Source of the DNA: Euonymus europaeus | Taxonomy: Eukaryota > Streptophyta > Magnoliopsida > Celastrales > Celastraceae | Assembly (NCBI GenBank): GCA_963580455.1 | Contig: OY756967.1 | Span: forward strand, 18,894,022-18,958,021 | Length of the DNA stretch: 64,000 bases | Direction: 5' to 3' | In this document: positions 1 to 11,575 of the stretch, one piece after another | Layout: each line of letters begins with the position of its first letter | Position numbering within the stretch: the stretch's first letter is position 1 | Notes under the pieces: generated by a model | What the model saw: only the letters and a program-made list of their open reading frames with translations | Told to the model about the DNA's origin: nothing | The model's database searches: none | Position numbers and translations under genes: made by a program

Positions 1-3000
1 GACACGTGGTCCAATTTCAGGTGGTTTCTGACATTTACAAATTAGTTAACCGTGAAGAATGCATTGATGAGGGCTTCAATTAAAATTCATGACTAATATC
101 CGCCTTTCATTTTAGAATTTAGAATGAAATAGGTCATTGAAGGACAAAGCAACCCAGAAAACAGTTAAAACTTACAGTGCTGTTAGACACTTCATGCTTG
201 TGGATTTTATAATATGGTCAAGGAATTCTTTCTCATCCTGAATTACAGTGTTAACGGCAACCTGCAACCCAAAATAGATAACTAGAAGTTAGAAATCAAG
301 ACAACAACAAATGCAAACTCAAATTACATAGGTCATATGAACACAGGGAAGCTTAAAAATGAGAAGCACTCATGTAAAAGGAAAATAAATTATTGCATGT
401 AGATGAAAATTGAACAATACATCATATAACATAACTCAAATTGTAAAAGAAATACCTTGTTTTCCCACTCAAACTCTGCCCACATGGTTCTGAAAGCCGT
501 GTCACTGCAAACAGCAGGAGAGATGTAGTCCATAATATCAATATGGATGTCATTGAGGACAACAACCGTTCGCTCGTGCACATTCGAAGTCTTGTAGACA
601 ATGTTTCCAAAAATGACTCCAGTCTCAGTTGAAGACACCTTGATGTTGGCCTTTATTTGCCTGATTGATTCAGGAGCAAGGGTATAAGTCTGTGGCCGAT
701 CAACGAGTTTCAGATCTCCCATTGTTGCTAATTCCAAGCACAAATTCTGGAGTGTTTCCTTTGTTCTATTGATAACAGTGACATCTAACACTATGTCATA
801 ATGATGCACTGTCACATAAGCTTCAGCATACACTGGGTCACTGAACCCAGTGAGCTGCAGGATGCGGTTAAGCTTATTTGCATCATCCCCATCCTTGATG
901 AACTCTCCAGTCGCACGCTTTAAATCATCTTGAACCTCATCTTCCAACTCCAGCTGACTCATACCCTGAAATTTAATTACAAAAAAAATAGTCAGTAGCA
1001 TCACACAATTTTAGGACACAAATTCAAGATTGATCAAAGGAGAATCATCACTGCAACCGTGGTCCACTGGTTGCACTTGAACTGTTGGTTCCAGGTTCAA
1101 ATCCCCCACCCGACAAAAAGAAGAAAAAGAACCAAATATGCAGGTTAATTTGGGCATGCAAGGAAGACTGAATTAAAGGAAGGGAAAGAAATACCTAATT
1201 GCTGAAGGAAGTCAAGAACAAGTGAATCAGATAGTGACGTATCATTATTAAGATCAATGATCAAGCAAAAGGATAATATGCAGATAAGGCCACCTGTGGG
1301 GAACAGGTGGGCTATACAGCATGGTTCAGGAAATAAAGTACACTTTAATATGAAGCAACAAAACGTATCTCTAAAGAAATAGGAGTTTTACAATTTTCAC
1401 AATCCACATCTAAACAATTTCATATCTTTCTTACCTTCCTGCTCTTTAAATGGTAGAAATCAATAAGGTCATCCGGTTGATCATAAGAAACCTGAGCCTT
1501 TGCCTTTAATTCCTCAGTTTCTCGTAACTGCTTTTCTGATAGCATCTTTACAAAACTCTGACGGCAAGATTGCAACCATATTTTCCTAATCTCATCACCA
1601 CTGTTGCACAAAAGTCGGATGCACAAGACAATCCTATTATAGGAATCGTTATCAATAGGGTGTGGAAGAACTGGAGATTGACCTAATTGCAGCATGGAGA
1701 CCATAATCAACAGCGCCTGAGTGGTTGCTTTATTTACTTCAACTTTTGAAGGCTGCACCTCTTCCAATCTAAGTAGAAGTTTTGTCAAAGTGCATGCCAC
1801 AACTGCCCCCAGGAAAAAATCACCAGTTAGAAGAAGGATCTCAAATTCCCAGAAGCCAAGGACCCCTGAACAATAATAGGAAGAGAGAAAGCACTTTCAG
1901 AGGCAGCACTTTGTGTAGCATAAGTCCCATCAGCAAGAATAGCTGGCCTTCTAGAAGAAACCGCCATGGAATTCACAGGCTGAACCTTTTTTGTAGAATC
2001 AGTAGCATCCCCTTCTTTTGACATGGAGTAAAAGGGTAACTCCCCAAGACACTGCTTAATAGTTGCAATGCCGCTTTCAACTTCTGAAAGGGACAAGCAA
2101 TACTCTCCGATGATCCAAAGAGCACAAGAGCCAACCCGGGCAGCTCGAATTTGGTAGAAACTGTCCAGCAACCTTGTTATTATGGAAACCCTCAATTTAG
2201 GGTTGGTTTCAATAATCTCTCGGACAAAAACAGCCACATCAACAGCTGAAGCGACATTGCTATCTCCCAAGAAATCCATCAAAAGATGAACAACTGTGCT
2301 TGCAACTTCAGGGAATTTAACTGCACAAGAATGAATCGCTTGAATCAACATCTGCCGATACTCACCATTCTTCTCAAGCTCTCCACTCTGAGTCTTAACT
2401 ACTTCCTTCTTTAGCGTAAGGACAACTTCATTAATGTTTCGAGGAGTTATCAACTCAAGAACAATATCAAGTGTCTTTCTCCTGATGTCAAGATTAGGGC
2501 TGGAGAGTTCCCTAAGCACATCCATTATCATATCAACCATAATATCTCTATGGGAAGACTTGAGCTCATTCAGCCGATCAAGCACAATAAGCTTCACATT
2601 GTTATCACTCTGAGAAATGAGAAGCTGACAATACGTGTTGGCAGCAGCTCTTATAGCTGTAGGGGCAGATGAGAGAGAGACAAGTGTACCAGCACATTCA
2701 TAAATTACTGCACTTGATGGGGCATTCAACAAAGAAATGATGATTTTAATATACTTCCCCTTCTCCCCCTGATTTGTTCTGCACACTTTCCGAATTAACT
2801 CCAACACAACCATTTGAAGCAATTCACCCCATTCAGTGACCCTATCGACATGAGTCAAGAGGTAGTTGATTGCTCGATCCTGGGCACAATTAAAGAGCAT
2901 GAGAAATGCATTCCTCTTGGCTGATTGATCCTGCTCTGTTGAAAGAACTTTCTCAATCATTTCAGGCGCATCTACCAAAATCTGTTCACCTTGAGGAAGC

Positions 3001-3479
3001 TTATATATAGACATCACAGCTAATATAGCATTCCTTCTGATATAGGGATGTCGATGCTCCAAATTTTGCAAAACTGAAGGGATCAACGGTTCAATTATTT
3101 CTGTCTCATTCAAGCGGCAAAGAAACCTCAATGTCACTCCACGAATATATTCATTTGGATGCTGTAAATTGTTCCTCAAATTTTGGCATATCAGGATCAT
3201 TTCAGGCAAGACTCTCCCCTTGGAGTCAGTTTTCTCAATGATTTCCAAGTAATTGAGCAAAAGCTTTTGGATAGTGTGATCATCGGAAGGTAAAACATAC
3301 CTAACTATCGAAATGAAAAGCTGAGGCAGTGTTTCACCATTCAGTAACAACATAATTGCCTTTTTCATTGCATCTATCTTAGCCAGCACATCATTGCCTT
3401 CTAGAGCTTCCTTGATTTCATTTGCAATAGCTGGCGTTCCTTTGTCAAAATGTATGAGTAGAGGGCAAGATTTCTCCAT
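1..3479 (-). CDS. COPB1: Coatomer subunit beta (beta-COP), C-terminus off window, apparent 1-bp frameshift
   Basis: Beta subunit of the COPI coat, which drives Golgi-to-ER and intra-Golgi vesicle traffic as part of cytosolic coatomer. Exons seen on the minus strand: 3479-1435 (N-terminal adaptin-like HEAT-repeat region, start [17 protein letters not shown]), 965-456 (starts [22 protein letters not shown]-terminal appendage region) and 261-176 (VAVNT to MKCLTA); the last exons lie beyond base 1. Splice sites are GT-AG (donors at 1434, 455 and 175; acceptors before 965 and 261). The large exon breaks at 1836-1837: reading after GNLRS runs into TAA at 1829-1827, while one extra base restores the family sequence ([20 protein letters not shown]). 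The missing base falls in a run of C. All other parts are highly conserved with no further lesion, so a sequencing or assembly error is as likely as a true mutation. Identification is firm. Confidence 0.95.
1051..1134 (+). repeat. SINE-like tRNA-derived fragment in a beta-COP intron
   Basis: A tRNA-like head lies inside the intron between 1434 and 966. Box A TGGTCCACTGG is at 1060-1070 and box B GGTTCAAATCC at 1094-1104, the usual spacing for an internal Pol III promoter. It is followed by CCCCCACCCGAC and an A-rich tail (to about 1134). No cloverleaf acceptor stem is evident, so it is a SINE or SINE fragment and not a tRNA gene. It sits opposite to the host gene. Confidence 0.5.
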
Positions 3480-4570
3480 TCTTGCTGTTTGCTGGTGTTA
3501 CATCATGTGATTTATATCAAGTCAATAACCCAATAACATCGAGTAATTTAAGATAATCATACAACAAGAAGTACAACTAGCGAATAAAAGTGAAAAGAAA
3601 ATACAGAATTCTAACGAAAATAAAAAACAAAAACAACATAATCCTTTACATAACCTTACAACTTCTGAATATAACATACACCTCACAATTCAATATTTAT
3701 AATATATCATACATGCCTCAACTTTGTTTAGCATATGAGAAAATACGGAAAACAAAACAGGCTTTACAAATAGTATTTTGAATTCATATGGTAACTGTCC
3801 TGCATCCTCGCCATCTCTTGACCCTGGGCAAATATCCTGGGTCTTTTAATTAAAAAATTATCATACCATCACTTGCTGACATTTTTGCCGTAAGAATCAT
3901 AGGCATAAAAAAATAAAAACATGTATTCAGCATGCATAACCGATCCCATGAATTAGGAAGCCAGAATGACAAGTTACCATGGCATGCCAGGGTACCACAT
4001 TAACACTGCCCACTCTAAGTCAAGAAACAATGTAAGTTTTTGTAAGACAGTACACTTCCAAATCGACGCTGCTAAGTGCTAATAAAATGAGAAACCATCA
4101 CGACTTCAGATTTTCATTATTACTAAACAAGCACATTATGGATCTGCATAATCACTACCAAAAGGGAAGAACTGAAAACACACACAAGCACAATCACCAG
4201 CAAAATGTAGGAACTGAAACACTTCTAACGATTAAATTAATTCCTCGTAATAGATTTAAATTCTCCCATATCTGAAAATCGAAACTGAAAACTCCACCAC
4301 ATACAGCTTCCCAACCAATCCAACCAACAAATATAAAATGTTATGTCGTGGCATCGAAGTTTGCATGCATACGAGACCCACCAAATACCAATCCCTGCAA
4401 TTTGCATGCACATGACCCAGAACGAAAGTTATAGTTCAGAGATGGGGAAGAATTGTATCGGGTTCGCACGATACCTGAATGACGTGTAGATCTAACAAAG
4501 CAGCTCACCTGTTCACTCAAAATGCCGCCAAAAATCTAGGAAAGTAGAGAATTCTCCGAATCGGGAATGG
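3480..4570 (-). other. Probable 5' leader and leader intron of the beta-COP gene
   Basis: No coding exon is seen here. On the minus strand a good acceptor (taacaccag, exon from 3491) lies 11 bases before the beta-COP start codon, and good donors (ACAG/GTGAGC near 4508, TTCAG/GTATCG near 4470) lie about 1 kb upstream. This suggests one leader intron of roughly 1 kb. It is inferred from splice-site signals only. The rest is AT-rich and unremarkable. Confidence 0.45.
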
Positions 4571-5092
4571 ATGCCCAAGAAAATGTGAAGCACACGAAGA
4601 GAGTGGAGGAGTCGATGGCGAAAGCGAAGAAGTGGATCGGCGGCCTGATGTTCGCCAGGGGCGGTCCTCGCCTATTTGGGGCCCGGGGGAGATTTTTTTT
4701 TGGGGCCTCAAAGGAGGGGTTTGGGGCAGCGCCCGAAATTTTTTTTGGGGTTCGGGACAAAGTCTCGAATTTTTTTTTTAACACAGAGTCATAATTTTTA
4801 AATTAATAATAAAAATTTAAATAAATAAAATAATAATAAATTTTTGATAGCTGGAATCCAATTTTGGGAGGCTAGACCATCACGTTTTGAATATCATTAC
4901 ATTAAAATTAAACTAATAATTATAATATTCAGTTAAAAATATAATTACATAAAATCACATAAATAGAGACGTTGGAGATTGGAGAGAGAGAGACAGAACA
5001 GATATTACAGAGATGGGAGACGAGAGAAAGAGGTGAAGATGTAAATTAGAGTTTTAAAAGTGAAATTGGGCCTTGTAGTAAGTAACTTTGGA

Positions 5093-5270
5093 CTTGAAAT
5101 TGGAGGCCCAATTTTAAGTATAAAAAATGAATTTTTAGACTTGAAATTGGGGGCCCAATTTTAACTACAAAAAATGGATCTTTGGACTTGAAATTGGGGG
5201 CCCAATTTTAACTACAAAAAATGGATCTTTGGACTTGAAATTGGGGGCCCAATTTTAACTACAAAAAATG
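5093..5270. repeat. 47-bp tandem repeat inside the hAT element, about 3.8 copies
   Basis: Units begin at 5093, 5140, 5187 and 5234 (exactly 47 bases apart), each starting CTTGAAATTGG and containing GGCCCAATTTTAA. The first unit is more diverged; units 2 to 4 are almost identical, implying recent expansion. Confidence 0.92.
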
Positions 5271-5302
5271 GAAGAAAAAGTAAAGAGGAGATGTTGGATT
5301 AA

Positions 5303-5355
5303 AGGCTCGAACCACTGACCTCAATATCTAAAAGATCTATTGCGCCGCTAGACCA
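5303..5355 (-). repeat. tRNA-like segment (A and B boxes) inside the hAT element
   Basis: On the minus strand TGGTCTAGCGG (5355-5345) resembles box A and GGTTCGAGCC (5313-5304) resembles box B, with about 31 bases between. It looks like a captured tRNA-derived sequence. Stem pairing is poor, so a functional tRNA is unlikely. Confidence 0.5.
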
Positions 5356-5482
5356 GAAGTGAGTAATGACACAATGGTTGTGAAAACTAAATTTTATACA
5401 TATGTTAAAACATATTAGTATTAAAAAAAAATTTGGGGGCCCTGGGCTGTCGCCCCTGTCCAGGGCCGCCCCTGATGTTCGC

Positions 5483-6400
5483 TACTGATGCCTGACGGTT
5501 AGATTTGGAGAAGAAATGGTTCTATTTGTAGTGGGTCAGCCATCAACAGACAGATAAGCCATGTATAGTTGCAGGGAAATTGCCATTAAGTCTATTTTCA
5601 CATACTTATTTATAAAAATGTCAGATAAATTTTGTAAATTATTGTAAGGTCAAAAAATGGATAACTTTATAATTTTAAGTCCAAATATTTTTATTAATGA
5701 CAAAGCTACCTTTCATTTGAATTTTGAATCTTGATGGTTTATGTTTTGAAATCCTCGTCTTTGCCTCTACAATTTCATTCCCTCCTCTTATCTAAAACCT
5801 TTCTCTCCTTAAATGCCCTAAGAAGCAGGGTAACTGTGTCCATGAGGAAGCCGATATCTTCTACCTCCGGTTCCATGACCTCTCCGCCTGGGCCAAGTAG
5901 CGCCACTTCCTTCCTCGTGGCTCTAAGCTGTGGCGGCGAAGTTCACTCTCGGTACCTAGGTCCAGGCTTTTCTTTCCATATCAAGAGAAGTAGAGATCTG
6001 ATGTTCATGGTTCATCTTTGCGGCTCCAGATCTGATGTTCTTGTTTCATTACCTAAGTCTTGGGTTTTCTTTTCATATCAAGAGAAATAGAGATCTGATG
6101 TTCATGGTTCATCTTTGGAACTCCTGATCTGATGTTCAGAGAGAAATACGAAAGACAGAGAAGTTGTCTAATTTCTCCGTGTTTTCTAAAATAGAAAACG
6201 ACATTTTATCATTTTCTATTTTCCAAACATTTTTTATTTTCCATATTTTTTTCTATCTGAAGACGGGGGTTGGAATTCATAGATGGCTACTATGTGTTGG
6301 TTTTAAATGTTTTGCACCCCTTTCTGTCCTTTAATGAAGTAATTGCCTACATTTTTTTATGGTTTTCCTTGGGCTTGTTTGAAATGGTTGTCATGATCTG
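5483..6400. other. Intergenic DNA with a ~97-bp direct duplication
   Basis: No gene is supported. Two diverged copies of a block around CATATCAAGAGAA start at 5977 and 6074 (period 97 bp); each continues with AGATCTGATGTTCATGG and a second GATCTGATGTTC. The open frame at 5731-6090 is low-complexity, partly made by this duplication, and has no recognisable domain. Confidence 0.6.
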
Positions 6401-6404
6401 CAGT

Positions 6405-7735
6405 TAGTCTAATTTAATGGATGGTGACTAATTGATAATTGATACCTTCATGCTTTGTTGACATTTGATTTGGTTTTTTGATTGCAAGAAAGCTTGTTTT
6501 AGTAGTATTTGTTTGTGATACTCTTAAGATACATTCATGCTTTGTTGATATTTGATTTGATTTTTTTCGCTGCAGGGAAGGCTATTTCAGTAGTGTTTCT
6601 GTCAATAAGGCCAACAACCTCTTGAAAGCTTGACCTATAATGTGGTATGTTTACAGTCTCTTCCTTTTTCCTGGTATCATCAATGTATCGAGATAGCATA
6701 GAGGTATCACAAAAGTATCGGAAAGCTACAATTAATGCATCAATTTCAAGTAACATTCTCAGTGTTTAGGCATCACAAAGATCGTTACCGGAGGAGTAGC
6801 GTCTCGATGTCGTACTATAGTTTTTGTTGATATTTGGTTTTATTTTTTTGGTTGCTAGAAATGTTGTTTCACTAGTTTTATTTCTGTGATACACTTAAGA
6901 TACTTTCATACTTTGTTGACATTTGGTTTGGTTTTTTGATCGCAAGAAAGCTTGTTTTAGTAGTATTTGTTTGTGATACTCTTAAGATACATTCATGCTT
7001 TGTTGATATTTGATTTGATTTTTTTCGCCGCAGGGAATGCTATTTCAGTAGTGTTTCTGTCAATAGGGCCAACAACCTCTTGAAGGCTTGACCTATAATG
7101 GGTATGTTTACAGTTTCTTCTTTTTTCCTGGTATCATCAATGTATCTAGATAGCACAGAGGTATCACAAAAGTATCGGAAAACTACAATTAATGCATCAA
7201 TTTCAAGTAACATTCTCAGTGTTTAGGCATCACAAAGATCGTTACAGGAGGAGTAGCGTCTCGATGTCGTACTATAGTTTTTGTTGATATTTGCTTTTAT
7301 TTTTTTGGTTGCTAGAAATGTTGTTTCACTAGTTTTATTTCTGTGATACACTTAAGATACCTTCATGCTTTGTTGACATTTGATTTTTTGATTGCGAGAA
7401 AGCTTGTTTTAGTAGTATTTGTTTGTGATACTCTTAAGATACATTCATGCTTTGTTAATATTTGATTTGATTTTTTTCGCTGCAGGGAAGGCTATTTCAG
7501 TAGTGTTTCTGTCAATAAGGCCAACAATCTCTTGAAGGCTTGACCTATAATGTGGTATATTTATAGTTTCTTCTTTTTTCCTGGTATCATCAATGTATCC
7601 AGATAGCACAGAGGTATCACAAAAGTATAGTAAAGCTACAATTAATGCATCATTTTCAAGTAACATTCTCAGTGTTTAGGCATCATGGATATCGTTGCCG
7701 GAGGAGTAGTGTCTCGATGTCGAAGAAGTCGCGTT
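6405..7735. repeat. Tandem repeat array with ~455-bp unit, nearly three copies
   Basis: The same block recurs with ACATTCATGCTTTGTT at 6531, 6989 and 7441, spacings of 458 and 452 bp. Each copy runs through TTCGCTGCAGGGAA (the middle copy has TTCGCCGCAG), a GTATCAC-rich stretch, and GGAGGAGTAG near its end. Similar short frames on the minus strand at 6535-6756 and 7445-7666 are by-products of the repeat and not genes. The copies are more than 90 percent alike by eye. Family unknown. Confidence 0.85.
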
Positions 7736-8931
7736 GTTTTGGTGCGTGAAGAGGTTTATCAACTAGATATGAGTAATTGGGTATTACAAATTTGTAATTG
7801 AATTTGGGTATCACGAATTTGAAATTGACTTTGGGTATCATGTCATTTTGACATCTACAGTTTGAATGATTTACAATTTGAATTTAAATTGAAATTGGCT
7901 AACAATCGTAGATGAGTATCATAGATTAAATATAAATGTATCACAAAGGTATCACATTACAATCACAACAGCGTGCTTTGAGTATCATGCATGTTATGAT
8001 ATCATGATTTACGAGGTTGTATCACGATTAACGAGACAATTAAATATAATTTAAATTTTGTGGTAGAAATGTAGCACAGTTCATGAGGGTACCACATTTA
8101 TCTATAATTACTAAATTGAATTTAAATTTAGTGAGACAGGGGCAGTTTAGACAAAGAACATAAAAGATGACTAAAAATCAAACAAGATTTTGGCGCCATA
8201 CCTTATTGCCCAACATTCTCATTTCATGTACCGGCCTACAATTTCCCCTTGTATATATATATATAAACTACAGAGTCCAAAAGGCCCATATAAAAAGCCC
8301 ATTTAATAGGCAAATGTTTTGAATTAGAAAATAAAAAGTAAAAACAAGTACTAGGGAATTTAAAAAAATAGAGAATAAAGTATAAACATAAAAGATGTTC
8401 AAATCTTCATCAAAAAAAAAAAGAAGTTCAAATCAATACAGAAAATATGTTTTCAATATTGAAATGTTTTTTAAGAAAATATACAAACAAATGCTAAAAT
8501 TCAGCTCCAGCACAAATTTGAATTCGGAAATTGGTAGGTAAGGATAATTGAGCTGAGTCGAAAAATAGTTGTTCCATGATATATTGAAGAGCTGATCTTA
8601 ACTTATATAAGTTAAAAAAATTGATTATACATATGCTTGTGACAAAGAAGATAAGTTACGAAAAAACCCTTCTTCTCGAACACGATTTTCATGTTCAAAT
8701 CAAAACGTGAGCTCGAGCTCGAGCTCATACCTTAGCGACCCTAGCTTGAGCATGCAAGTATTTGGCTCGGCTCATTTAAAGTCCTAAATTCAATTTGATT
8801 ATCCATTCATTTAGTTTGGTTTCTTTATTTTGTATATATTTGTCTCGAGTTTAGTGTTCTTTCAAGACTGTTGCATGTTTGGTTCTCCAAATCATCTTCT
8901 TTAGGTTAATATAATATGTGATCACTCAAAA
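7736..8931. other. Intergenic AT-rich DNA with short GTATCAC-type repeats
   Basis: No gene is seen. Around 7779-7850 about 2.5 copies of a 27-bp unit (GGGTATCACGAATTTGAAA and variants) continue the GTATCAC theme of the preceding array, suggesting one larger repetitive element. A GAGCTC-rich palindromic patch lies near 8706-8727. Confidence 0.5.
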
Positions 8932-10427
8932 ATGGCTTTAGATATGATCAGTGACCTACCAGGAAATGTTATAGATAACATCCTGAGATGCTTGCCAATT
9001 TGAGATGCTATTAGGACTAGTATTTTGTTTAGGAAATGGAGATTTTAAGTGGCTAGATCTTTCGCAAGTTGTGTTTGACAACAACTTCTACCAAAGGCTA
9101 ACCAAAGGAGCTTCACTCCAAAAAAAAGTGAAATCGCTTTTAGGATTTGTCAAGTCCTCTTACTTCATCGCCGGTTGATGAATAAATTTGATGTCAATTT
9201 CGATGTTGGGTGGCTGTCATCAGATAAATAATGTGATAAATTTCTTGATTGCAAAGAATGTTCATGATCTCACTCTTTGTGTGACAAACTTAGAGAACTA
9301 TTATGAATTACCTTCAACTCTGTTTTCATGTATGCAGCTGAGGCATTTAAACCTAAGTTGTGTATTCAGACCTCCATATGCATTCTAGGTACTTAGCAAC
9401 CTCATCAGTCTTAAACTCGTTGAAGCCTATATAATTGATGCCAGTGCTTTTAATAATTTCATATCAAAATGCTCTCAACTGAAACAACTAAAGCTGGATC
9501 ATGGATATGAAATTGGTCACCTGACTCACCTTGAGATTGTTGCTCCCAATCTCAAGTTTTTTTTATGCTCACTTGCATGCCTATTTCCCATGCCTATTTC
9601 TTTCAAAAATGGCCCCTTCTCACGACTGCTTATATCGATTGTGTTGATGACGGGGAGGTAGAGTACAGTAAATTGAAGAGGGGACACTCTAATGCAGTTG
9701 AGGTTTTGGTGGTCTACCTGATATAGAGAAGCTTCTTATTAGCAACAGCTTTCTGAAGGTAAGCTAACTTCTTTACTCCCTTTTTTGGTCCTTTTCCATA
9801 TGGTTTGGAAAATTCAAACCATGAATCTTATATGATTGTTCTACCATTTGGTTGAAGTTCTTGTCGGTAGGCCAGATACAATCGAGGTTGCCGTTTACTC
9901 TTAACCGCCTGAAATCTCTAGAGCTGCCGCAGATATATTTCGATTCCATTGATGATGTCTAGATTGCTCTTTGCTTGATTAAAAGCACTCCTAATCTGAA
10001 GAAGCTTGAAATTGAGGTTAGATATTGCTTCATTTTTTTATATGATGTATGCCTTGGAAAATGAAGTTGATGATGGCCTAATACCTATTCTCTGCAGTTT
10101 TTTCGAAAACTGGATGATGATATATTCCTAGTTCCCCAACTCCAACACATGGATGATAATTTAGATCCCATACTCCAACTTTTGGAAGCTCAATTCTGCC
10201 ATGAAGACTGTACATTTAATAAGCTTCGAGAAATAAGGATACAATGCTTCAGAGGTTCAATTAGTGAATTGAAGTTTCTCGAACTCTTATTAGCCAAATC
10301 GTTGACACTTGAAAAGATATACATTTCAACTACTTATGGAACTAAAGCTCGCAAATCATTGAAGATTTTGAAGAAAATAACTCAACTTGAACAAGCATCG
10401 CCAAGAGCAAAGATTATGTATTTGTGA
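8932..10427 (+). pseudogene. F-box/LRR/FBD gene relic
   Basis: Intact family members are substrate receptors of SCF ubiquitin ligases. The F-box begins at 8932 (MALDMISDLPGNVIDNILRC) but is stopped by TGA at 9001 in place of a conserved Arg-type codon, and by TAA at 9046. Leucine-rich repeat sequence follows at 9188-9600 (for example LRHLNLSCVF, LKQLKLDHG) with another stop after PPYAF. Further pieces are RLKSLELPQIYFDSIDD (about 9905-9960) and the C-terminal FBD domain at 10100-10427 (ELKFLELLLAKSLTLEKIYI, ASPRAKIMYL). Several in-frame stops make this a clear pseudogene. It is the best preserved of several FBD relics between 8.9 and 19.8 kb. Confidence 0.88.
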
Positions 10428-11310
10428 TTCTGAGAGATCTTGACAAAGACTGTGTTTTCAGAGAGTAAAAGCTCCTTTTCACCATGTTTTTTCAGCTCGT
10501 TGCTAAAACATTTACTATTTAAATATGCAAGAGAATCTGTTGTCTTTTGTTTGTTGCTATTTCCTAATATAGAGATCCCCAAATACATCAAGAATGAGTT
10601 TAGTCGACGCTTGCCCGAGGGTTTGTGCTGGTTGAGTCTGAGTAGGGTTCGGAAGGGTTCCTCCTGCCAAGCATGAGCTTATAGTAATTCCTCGTCCACA
10701 TTCTTTTGCCAACAAATAAGCTAAATCTGTTGTTCTTTATGCATTTTTCTCCAGCGAATGAGATAGTTATTTGTTTTGCACAAAACAAAAGGTTTCATAA
10801 TTTCCTAGTCTTGACCTTTCTTCATCATTGCGTTATTAAGACAAGCTCAATTCCACTCTCATTAATTCCCAATTCCTCCCTGATAAAAAAAAATTCCCGC
10901 AAAGGTAAGAACCAGAGACCCAGAAGAAGCAATACCTGGCGGATGAAGAACGGGAAATTCATGCCTTCTTGTAAGCTTATTATAGTACTATGTTGTTCTT
11001 ATGATTCGGTTCTTCCATTTAGGTATAGTTTTTTTCTTTCTAAATTATTATAGTTTGTTTTCCTCTCTATTTATTCTTCATTTGAAAATTGGGGCTCTTG
11101 TTCAGCTCTCTGAATCTGGGATTTCTACCGTTCTGTCGATGAAGACATCTGTTTTAACTAATCAAAGTTCGATGTATTAATATAAGTTCGATTTATGATT
11201 TTTCAGTTCCAGTTAGGGATTTCCACTGTTCTGTCGATGAAGACAATTGAGTCATTTGTTGTATGTCTTTGTAGTTAAAACTCATGAGGTTGGTCATTGA
11301 TCTTATATGC
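10428..11310. other. Intergenic DNA, no gene seen
   Basis: Nothing coding is recognised. A short local duplication places the block containing TTCTGTCGATGAAGACA at about 11118 and again at about 11217, just before the next FBD fragment. Confidence 0.5.
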
Positions 11311-11575
11311 AGTTATATCATGGCGTTTATAACGATGATATACTTCCCATCCTACAATTATTGGAATCTCAAGATGATGCAAGAAATCCTTGAATCAACT
11401 TCAAAAATTATGTATGGAGGACTTTCTGTGGCACAGTGATTGAACTGGAGTTTCTCGAGTTCTTATTAGTTATTCTCAGCCTCTGATCATGATGAGACAG
11501 TGGAGATTCTAAATAAGGCAACTCGATTTGGAGGAGCATCACCAAGCAGGAATTTTTTACTTGGATGGCTAGCAT
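11311..11575 (+). pseudogene. Second FBD-domain fragment (3' exon only)
   Basis: A degenerate copy of the last exon of the upstream F-box/FBD relic. It has an acceptor-like ATGCAG, then LYHGVYNDDILPILQLLES, then IELEFLEFLLV and a broken GGASPSRNF that matches the QLEQASPRAK end of the first copy. Stops and frameshifts are frequent. It is probably what remains of a tandem duplicate. Confidence 0.7.

Larger units (their letters stand above)
4656..5474. mobile_element. Non-autonomous hAT element, 819 bp, with 8-bp target-site duplication
   Basis: The left end starts CAGGGGCGG and the right end finishes CCGCCCCTG, giving inverted CAGGGGCGG termini; subterminal GC-rich sequence is also partly inverted. 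Both sides are flanked by the perfect 8-bp direct repeat ATGTTCGC (4648-4655 and 5475-5482), the hallmark of hAT transposition. No transposase frame remains. Inside are a 47-bp tandem repeat (5093-5270) and a tRNA-like piece (5303-5355). It sits about 100 bp upstream of the probable beta-COP leader, so it may lie in that promoter. Removing the element and one repeat copy restores a simple unbroken site. Confidence 0.9.

Noticed and set aside
4567..4794. Plus-strand open frame starting MDAQENVKHTKRVEESMAKA
   Set aside because: More than half of it is hAT terminal sequence; the rest is the probable leader of the minus-strand beta-COP gene. No domain is seen, and without the element it ends after a few codons.
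5731..6090. 119-codon plus-strand open frame
   Set aside because: Low-complexity Ser-rich composition, overlaps a local direct duplication, no recognised domain, no splice partner.
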